A program made the translations under genes and the position numbers. Positions 59,479 through 64,000 of a stretch of DNA of 64,000 bases are shown piece after piece (position 1 is the first letter of the stretch; each line of letters starts with the position of its first letter). Source of the DNA: Roseococcus thiosulfatophilus (GTDB lineage Bacteria; Pseudomonadota; Alphaproteobacteria; Acetobacterales; Acetobacteraceae); assembly GCF_017311575.1 (NCBI RefSeq), contig NZ_JAFFQY010000044.1, forward strand, positions 124,001-188,000. The letters run 5' to 3'. The notes under the pieces were generated by a model. The model was given only the letters and a program-made list of their open reading frames with translations, did no database searches and was not told where the DNA came from.

Positions 59479-60998
59479 CGGGCGAGTGCCGCGTCGCGCG
59501 CGGCGAGGATGGCGGCTGCCGCGCTCGCCGGCAGCCGCGCGGCCAGCATCTGATCGGGGCGGAACAGCGCGGCCTCGCCGGGTGCGAGGCCGAGGCGCGC
59601 GCAGGCCAGGCCCGAATGGTCCAGCAGGGCGCCGAGGCGCGGGCTGTCGGCCAGAAGGATGTTCGTGATTCCCGGCAGGGCGGGGGGCTCCTCCTCGCGC
59701 GCCACCAGGGTGAAGCTTCCGTCGGCGCCAATGTGGCGCAGCAGCCAGTCCGGCATGTTGTCGCGCAGCACCGGCGCATCCGGCGCCACCTCCTGCCCGG
59801 ACCAGGGGCGGGAGAGGCGGCCGGAGTTCACGAAGGGGCGGGCGAAGGCGTGGCCCTCCGCCAGTTCCAGCACGGCGTCGCGCCAGGCCAGGGCGGCGGC
59901 GTTCTTTGGGGTGATGAAGTCGGTGGCGCGGGTGGAGTGGAGGATATTCTCCTCCGCCGCCGGGATGCGCTCGGCGTCATAGCCATCGAGCAATGTCTCG
60001 GGCGCCTCGCCCGCCAGCACGGCGGCGAGGCGCCAGCAGAGGTTGTCCGCATCCTGCACGCCCCCATTGCCGCCGCGCGCGCCGAAGGGTGAGACCTGGT
60101 GCGCCGCATCGCCCAGGAAGAGGGTGCGGCTGTGGCGGAAGCGTTCGAGGCGCCGGCAGCGGAAGGTGTAGACGCTGATCCATTCGATTTCGAAGGGCAC
60201 CTCGGGCCCCAGCATGGCGGCGACGCGCGCACGCACGCGTTCGGGCTCGCGCTCCGCCTCAGGGTCCGCGTCCCAGCCGAGCTGGAAGTCTATCCGCCAC
60301 ACATCGTCGGGCTGGCGGTGCAGCAGGACGGATTGGCCCGGGTGGAAGGGCGGGTCGAACCAGAACCAGCGTTCGGTCGGGAAATTCGCCCGCATGGTGA
60401 CGTCGGCGATGAGGAAGCGGTCGCGGAAGACCTGGCCCTCGAAGGGCAGGTCCATGGCGCGGCGGATGAAGCTGCGCGCCCCGTCGCAGGCCAGCAGCCA
60501 ATGGGCGTGCAGGGTGTAATCGCCGTCGGGTGTCTCGACGGACAGACGCGCGCCGTCCGGCCCGTTCTCGATGCCCGTCACGCGGTGGCGCCAGCGCAGG
60601 TCCACGAGGCCCGTGGCCTCGCAGGCCTCCACCAGCCATTGTTCCGCGTAATACTGCTGCAGGTTCACGAAGGCGGGGTATTCGTGGCCCTGCTCGGGCA
60701 GCAGGTCGAAGCTGTAGGCCTCCCGGTCCTGGCGGAAGACGCGGCCGCGGCTCCAGGTGATGCCCTTTTCCAGGAAGCGCTGGCCGAGGCCGAGGCGGCC
60801 ATAGATCTCCAGCGTGCGCTTGGCGAAGCAGATGGCGCGGCTGCCCTCGCTCACCTGGTCGTCCTCGTCCAGCAGCACGACGCGAACGCCGCGGCGCGCG
60901 AGGTCGAGCGCGGCGGTCAGCCCCACCAGCCCGCCGCCCGCCACCACCACGGGGGCGGCCTCGCCGGGCGGGCCGGGGGGCGCGGCGGGGAAGCGCAT
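59475..60998 (-). CDS. FAD-dependent aromatic monooxygenase (group A, UbiH/MhpA-like)
   Basis: 507 residues. VVVAGGGLVGLTAALDLARRG is the FAD-binding GxGxxG, DGARSFIRR the DG motif for FAD/NADPH and FLGDAAHQVSPFGARGGNGG the second FAD motif (GD). This fits single-component aromatic hydroxylases such as 3-(3-hydroxyphenyl)propionate hydroxylase. In this operon it may make homogentisate or a related hydroquinone. Starts 1 nt after the MBL gene stop. Start ATG at 60998 (MRFPAAPP). Confidence 0.92.
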   Translation of the reverse strand: MRFPAAPPGPPGEAAPVVVAGGGLVGLTAALDLARRGVRVVLLDEDDQVSEGSRAICFAKRTLEIYGRLGLGQRFLEKGITWSRGRVFRQDREAYSFDLLPEQGHEYPAFVNLQQYYAEQWLVEACEATGLVDLRWRHRVTGIENGPDGARLSVETPDGDYTLHAHWLLACDGARSFIRRAMDLPFEGQVFRDRFLIADVTMRANFPTERWFWFDPPFHPGQSVLLHRQPDDVWRIDFQLGWDADPEAEREPERVRARVAAMLGPEVPFEIEWISVYTFRCRRLERFRHSRTLFLGDAAHQVSPFGARGGNGGVQDADNLCWRLAAVLAGEAPETLLDGYDAERIPAAEENILHSTRATDFITPKNAAALAWRDAVLELAEGHAFARPFVNSGRLSRPWSGQEVAPDAPVLRDNMPDWLLRHIGADGSFTLVAREEEPPALPGITNILLADSPRLGALLDHSGLACARLGLAPGEAALFRPDQMLAARLPASAAAAILAARDAALAR

Positions 60999-60999
60999 G

Positions 61000-61977
61000 T
61001 CAGGGCGCGTCGGCGGGCTTGGGCGGGGCGTCCTGTTCGAGGGCGCGCCACATCTCCCGATCGCGCTCGGCGGTCCAGATGCGCGGGTGGGTGAGGCCGG
61101 ACGCCTCGTCATAGGCGCGCGAGGCGTTGAAGGGCATGCAGTGCTCGAAGATGGCCCAGGCGCCGTAGGTGGGGCGCATGGCGGCCATGGCCTCGTCATA
61201 GAACTGCTTGAGCGTGGCGCCGCGCGCCACCGCGCGGCGCGCATGGGCGAAGAGGTCGGTGACGAAGGCCTCGGTCTCGTCCAGCGCCTGGTTCACATCG
61301 GCGCGGCTGAGCAAAGCGCGGCCGCGGCCGGGGACCATCTTCTCGGGGTTCAGCGCGCGGATGGCGGCCAACGTCGCGGGCCAGTCCGTGAAATAGGCGT
61401 CGCCGCAATAGGGGGTGGCGCCGGCCTCCACCGCGTCGCCGGCAAAGAGCACGCGGTCCTTGGGCAGCCAGACCACCGTGTCGCCCGCGGTGTGGCTGCG
61501 GCCGATCTGGATGATCCGCGCCTCGCGCGCGCCATGCCAGAGGGACATGCGGTTAGCGAAGGTCTGGGTGGGCCAGGTGAGGCCCGGCACCTCCTCCCGC
61601 CCGCGGAAGAGGCGGGGGAAGCGGCCGATCTCGCTGTCCATGTCCTGCTGCCCGCGCTCCACGATCAGGTCGCGCGTGGCGTCGGAGGCGAGGATGTCGC
61701 GCGCCGGGTAGCCCGAGGCGCCCAGCACCCGCACCGCGTGGTAATGCGTCAGCACCACCTGGGTGACGGGGAGCGGCGTGACCTCCGCGATGCGTACCTG
61801 GACCGAGCGGGCCAGCAGCGGCGTGGCCTGGGCGTCCACCACCACCACGCCCTGGTCGCCCACGATCACGCCCGAGTTCGGGTCGCCCTCGGCGGTGTAG
61901 GCGTAGAGGCCGGGGCCGAGCTCGTCGAAGGACACGACCTTGTCGGCCAGGTCCTGGCTGGAGGCGAAATTGGCCAT
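61000..61977 (-). CDS. MBL-fold protein with altered metal-binding motifs
   Basis: 325 residues, no signal peptide. The fold is clear: GVIVGDQGVVVVDAQATP, then VVLTHYHAVRVLGASGY, IGRSHTAGDTVVWLP, VLFAGDAVEAGA and MVPGRGRAL. The canonical HxHxDH motif reads HYHAVR, lacking the Asp and last His, and the motif-5 PGHG reads PGRG. So of the usual ligands only two His of motif 2, the motif-3 His and the motif-4 Asp remain. It may bind one metal, or have a changed role. Located between hmgA and the FAD monooxygenase. Confidence 0.85.
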   Translation of the reverse strand: MANFASSQDLADKVVSFDELGPGLYAYTAEGDPNSGVIVGDQGVVVVDAQATPLLARSVQVRIAEVTPLPVTQVVLTHYHAVRVLGASGYPARDILASDATRDLIVERGQQDMDSEIGRFPRLFRGREEVPGLTWPTQTFANRMSLWHGAREARIIQIGRSHTAGDTVVWLPKDRVLFAGDAVEAGATPYCGDAYFTDWPATLAAIRALNPEKMVPGRGRALLSRADVNQALDETEAFVTDLFAHARRAVARGATLKQFYDEAMAAMRPTYGAWAIFEHCMPFNASRAYDEASGLTHPRIWTAERDREMWRALEQDAPPKPADAP

Positions 61978-61987
61978 GCGCCGCGCC

Positions 61988-63136
61988 CTATTCGGCGGCC
62001 TGGGCGGGCTTCACGCCCCAGGAATAGGCGTAGTCCTCCCACTCCACCTGGCGCGCCGCCTCCCCCATCTCCAGCGCGTCGCGCGTGTCGAGCATCACGG
62101 CGTATTCGTCGGTGGCTGGCTTCTTGGGCGTGAAGGCGTTGTTCAGCGCCTTGGGGTGGGGGCCGTGGGTGAAGCCGCAGGGGTGCAGCGTCATCATGCC
62201 GGCATGGATGTTGTCGCGGCTGAAGAAGTCGCCCGCGTGGTAGAACAGCACCTCGTCGTAGTCGTCATTGTTGTGGAAGAAGGGGACCTTCAGCGCGCCC
62301 GGGTCCGTCTCGAAGGGGCGGGGGGTGAAGGTGCAGACCACGAAGCGGTTCGCCACGAAGGTGGTGTGGGCGCTGGGCGGCAGGTGGTAGCGATGGGACA
62401 TCAGCGGGCGGATGTCCTCCACGTTCAGCTTCACCGGCGCGAGGTCCCCATGCCAGCCCACCGCGTCGAGCGGGTTGAAGGGGTAGGTGACGGTGGAGAG
62501 CGCGTCGCGCCGCTTGATGACCACGCGGGTTTCGCGGGCGCCTTGCTGGGCGCGGAAGGCGTCGTCAATGGCCGGCGTGGCCAGCACCGCCGGGTCGAAC
62601 TGCGCGTGCTTGCCCAGGATTCCGCGGTCGGGGAGCTGGTAGGTGCTGCCGGTGGCCTCGATGAGCAGGGCGGCGACGGGCGCGTCGCACTCGATGCGCC
62701 ACATGGTGCTGCGCGGCAGCAGGATGTAGTCGCCGGCGCGGAAGGGCATGTGGCCGTAGTCGCAGAAAAGGCGGCCAGCCCCTGTATGGATGAACAGAAG
62801 CTCATCGCCATCGGCGTTGCGCGCCAGGTGGTCCATGGCGGCCGGCGCGCGCCAGAAGCGCAGGCGGCAATGGGCGTTGTGCAGGATGTCCGCGGCATCC
62901 CAGGGGCTCGGCTGCTCGGCATTGATGCGCGCGAGGTCGAAGGCCCGGGGGCGCAGCGGGCCTTCCCAACGTGTCCAGCCGGTGGGCGGGTTCGCGTGGT
63001 ACATGTGGGTGGCGGGGCCGAAGAAGCCCTCCTTGCCCATCTCACGCTCATAGGTGCCCTGGGGCAGGTCGGCATGGGCCTGGCGCGAGGACAGGCCCTC
63101 GCTGCGCGGGAAGGCGATGTATTGCTTGCTGGCCAT
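61988..63136 (-). CDS. hmgA: Homogentisate 1,2-dioxygenase-family protein
   Basis: 382 residues. Opens the homogentisate ring to maleylacetoacetate in tyrosine/phenylalanine breakdown, with a single Fe(II). The expected cupin signatures are present: LLFIHTGAGRLFCDYGHMPF, YILLPRSTMWRIE, and the C-terminal iron site with DEVLFYHAGDFFSRDNI, GMMTLHPCGFTHGPHP. It is somewhat shorter than classical HmgA (about 430), so a related gentisate-like or homoprotocatechuate substrate is possible. The ATG at 63136 (MASKQYIAF) was chosen. First gene of a minus-strand operon facing a MarR-type regulator. Confidence 0.88.
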   Translation of the reverse strand: MASKQYIAFPRSEGLSSRQAHADLPQGTYEREMGKEGFFGPATHMYHANPPTGWTRWEGPLRPRAFDLARINAEQPSPWDAADILHNAHCRLRFWRAPAAMDHLARNADGDELLFIHTGAGRLFCDYGHMPFRAGDYILLPRSTMWRIECDAPVAALLIEATGSTYQLPDRGILGKHAQFDPAVLATPAIDDAFRAQQGARETRVVIKRRDALSTVTYPFNPLDAVGWHGDLAPVKLNVEDIRPLMSHRYHLPPSAHTTFVANRFVVCTFTPRPFETDPGALKVPFFHNNDDYDEVLFYHAGDFFSRDNIHAGMMTLHPCGFTHGPHPKALNNAFTPKKPATDEYAVMLDTRDALEMGEAARQVEWEDYAYSWGVKPAQAAE

Positions 63137-63170
63137 GGACGCGTTTCCCCTGCCTTGCGATTGCCGTCCA

Positions 63171-63192
63171 GGTAGTTTCAAATGCAACTGAT
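63171..63192. promoter_or_regulatory. Palindromic operator between hmgA and the MarR regulator
   Basis: AGTTTC-AAAT-GCAACT (63174-63189) is a near-perfect inverted repeat overlapping the MarR start codon and lying about 38 bp upstream of hmgA. Spacing and AT-rich arms are typical of MarR-family operators. The regulator would thus repress both itself and the operon. Confidence 0.6.
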
Positions 63193-63649
63193 GTCAAGTG
63201 AAGCGCCCGAATTCCGCCTGGAGGACTTCCTGCCCTACCGGCTTTCGGTGGCGGCCAACCGCGTCTCGCGCCGCTTCGCGGACCGCTATGGCGCGGCCTT
63301 CGGGCTTTCCATTCCGGAATGGCGCGTCATGGCGGTGCTGGGCCGCTTCGGCCGGCTGCCGGCGCGTGAGATCACGGCGCGCACGGCCATGGACAAGGTG
63401 AAGGTGAGCCGCGCCGTGCGGCAGCTGGAAGGGCGCGGCTTCCTGGAGCGCGCGGCCGATGCGGCGGATGCGCGGCTGCACTGGCTGGCGCTGTCCGAGG
63501 CCGGGCAGGGGGCCCATGCGGCCATCGTGCCCATGGCGCGGGAGATGGAGGCGGAGGTGGTGCAGGGCCTGACCGCCGAGGAACTGGCGCTGCTGCACGC
63601 CGCGCTGGGGCGGATCGCGGAGCGGTTTCCCGGCGAAGGCGTTGACTAG
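63182..63649 (+). CDS. MarR-family transcriptional regulator
   Basis: 155 residues. A winged-helix DNA-binding domain is visible: PYRLSVAANRVSRRFADRYG, IPEWRVMAVLGRFGRLPAREI, DKVKVSRAVRQLEGRGFLERAADAADARLHWLALSEAG (wing; shown in parts). The MarR fold fits an aromatic-acid sensor. It is divergent from the hmgA operon with a palindrome over the start, so it is the likely repressor (HmgR-like). Another ATG at 63191 is possible. Ends overlapping the last gene in the window by 4 bp. Confidence 0.92.
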   Translation: MQLMSSEAPEFRLEDFLPYRLSVAANRVSRRFADRYGAAFGLSIPEWRVMAVLGRFGRLPAREITARTAMDKVKVSRAVRQLEGRGFLERAADAADARLHWLALSEAGQGAHAAIVPMAREMEAEVVQGLTAEELALLHAALGRIAERFPGEGVD

Positions 63650-64000
63650 GCTCTTCTGAAACGCGCCGCCGTCACCGCATCCTCGCGCAGCGCGGCCGCC
63701 ACATCGCCATGCGGGTCCAGCGCCAGCACGCGGTCGAACCAGGGCACGGTGCCGCGCACGCGCCCCTGGAAGAGCATGTCCAGCGCCTTGGCGGCCTCGC
63801 CCCGGCCCAGGCAGCAGCCGCAGGCGGCGGCGTGGGGCGCCTCGCCGGGCTTGAAGGCGGTGATGGCGACCGCGCCATCGGGCGCGGCCTCGCCCCCCAC
63901 CGTCAGCACGGCGGCGGGTTTCCCGCGCGAGAGGGCGAGCGCGAGGTTGTCCTCATTCGCCAGCAGGTAGACCGGGATGCGCGCATCAATGGACCACGTC
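63646..64000 (-). CDS. C-terminal part of an unidentified protein with a CxCC motif
   Basis: The last 117 codons of a minus-strand gene that begins past the right edge; the reading frame is open through the edge. It reads VYLLANEDNLALALSRG, then a CGCC cluster in PHAAACGCCLGRGEAAKALD. WFDRVLALDPHGDVAAAL follows near the end. The CxCC cluster recalls the metal site of CobW/COG0523 GTPases, and the cobS/cobT pair is elsewhere in the window, but no other CobW motif is visible in this part. I do not recognise the family. Converges on the MarR gene with a 4-bp overlap. Confidence 0.6.
   Translation of the reverse strand, partial: TWSIDARIPVYLLANEDNLALALSRGKPAAVLTVGGEAAPDGAVAITAFKPGEAPHAAACGCCLGRGEAAKALDMLFQGRVRGTVPWFDRVLALDPHGDVAAALREDAVTAARFRRA

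Noticed and set aside
1-64000. tRNA or rRNA genes
   Set aside because: No cloverleaf or rRNA segment was seen in the non-coding gaps, all of which are short.

Overview
The window is about 70% GC, gene-dense and chromosomal in character. It looks like an alphaproteobacterium of the Acetobacteraceae (Roseomonas/Roseococcus-like); this is an inference from gene content, not a database result. The pointers are the aerobic cobaltochelatase pair CobS/CobT, the order rpiB-glyA-nrdR-ribD-ribE-ribBA-ribH-nusB-thiL, small alphaproteobacterial DUF proteins (DUF4169, DUF4170, DUF2783), tripartite-tricarboxylate (Bug-type) receptors, and many GTG starts with 1-4 nt gene overlaps. I see no rRNA, tRNA, phage, IS transposase or CRISPR array.

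Layout. 1-10 kb: NUDIX fragment, Atm1-type ABC exporter, L28 (rpmB), a degenerate histidine-kinase-like protein, an esterase/phytase-like lipoprotein, cobT and cobS with a small membrane protein between them, a DUF2459-like lipoprotein, a DnaJ-domain protein and BolA. 10-18.5 kb: DUF2889 protein, SecB, then an AT-rich island leading into a five-gene glycan cluster (two DegT-type aminotransferases, two GT4 glycosyltransferases, a membrane UDP-sugar 4,6-dehydratase). 18.6-24 kb: ahpC/ahpD peroxide defence, an EAL protein, Ada, an MFS transporter. 23.9-31 kb: the riboflavin/thiamine/one-carbon block on the minus strand. 31-41 kb: hydrolase, Acg-like nitroreductase, PrmA, UvrD/PcrA helicase, a BASS-like transporter, Bug receptors, RidA, a THI5-like binding protein, MetF. 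42-53 kb: MlaA and MlaC, a CPA1 antiporter, a 1434-residue DUF4011-type helicase, a VOC protein, DUF4170, class II aldolase, an M20-type carbamoylase/hydantoinase, an M23 peptidase. 54-64 kb: a membrane GGDEF-EAL protein, a VIT1-like transporter, dienelactone hydrolase, and a homogentisate-dioxygenase operon (hmgA, MBL protein, FAD monooxygenase, DUF2783, M20 amidohydrolase) facing a divergent MarR regulator.

The most unusual content is non-coding. Several gene junctions carry tandem hairpin repeats (units of 53, 27, 25 and 50 bp). One 27-bp array lies between two copies of the end of cobT. A dispersed element of about 195 bp with a perfect 21-bp inverted repeat occurs twice, each time between convergent genes. 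The ahpC-ahpD gap can fold into nested perfect stems, and an AT-rich island with direct and inverted repeats precedes the glycan genes. These are direct observations; their functions are inferred. I did not find a clear multi-gene novel system; the best protein-level candidates are the DUF4011 helicase with a decayed-looking nuclease domain and the homogentisate-linked MBL protein that lacks several metal ligands.
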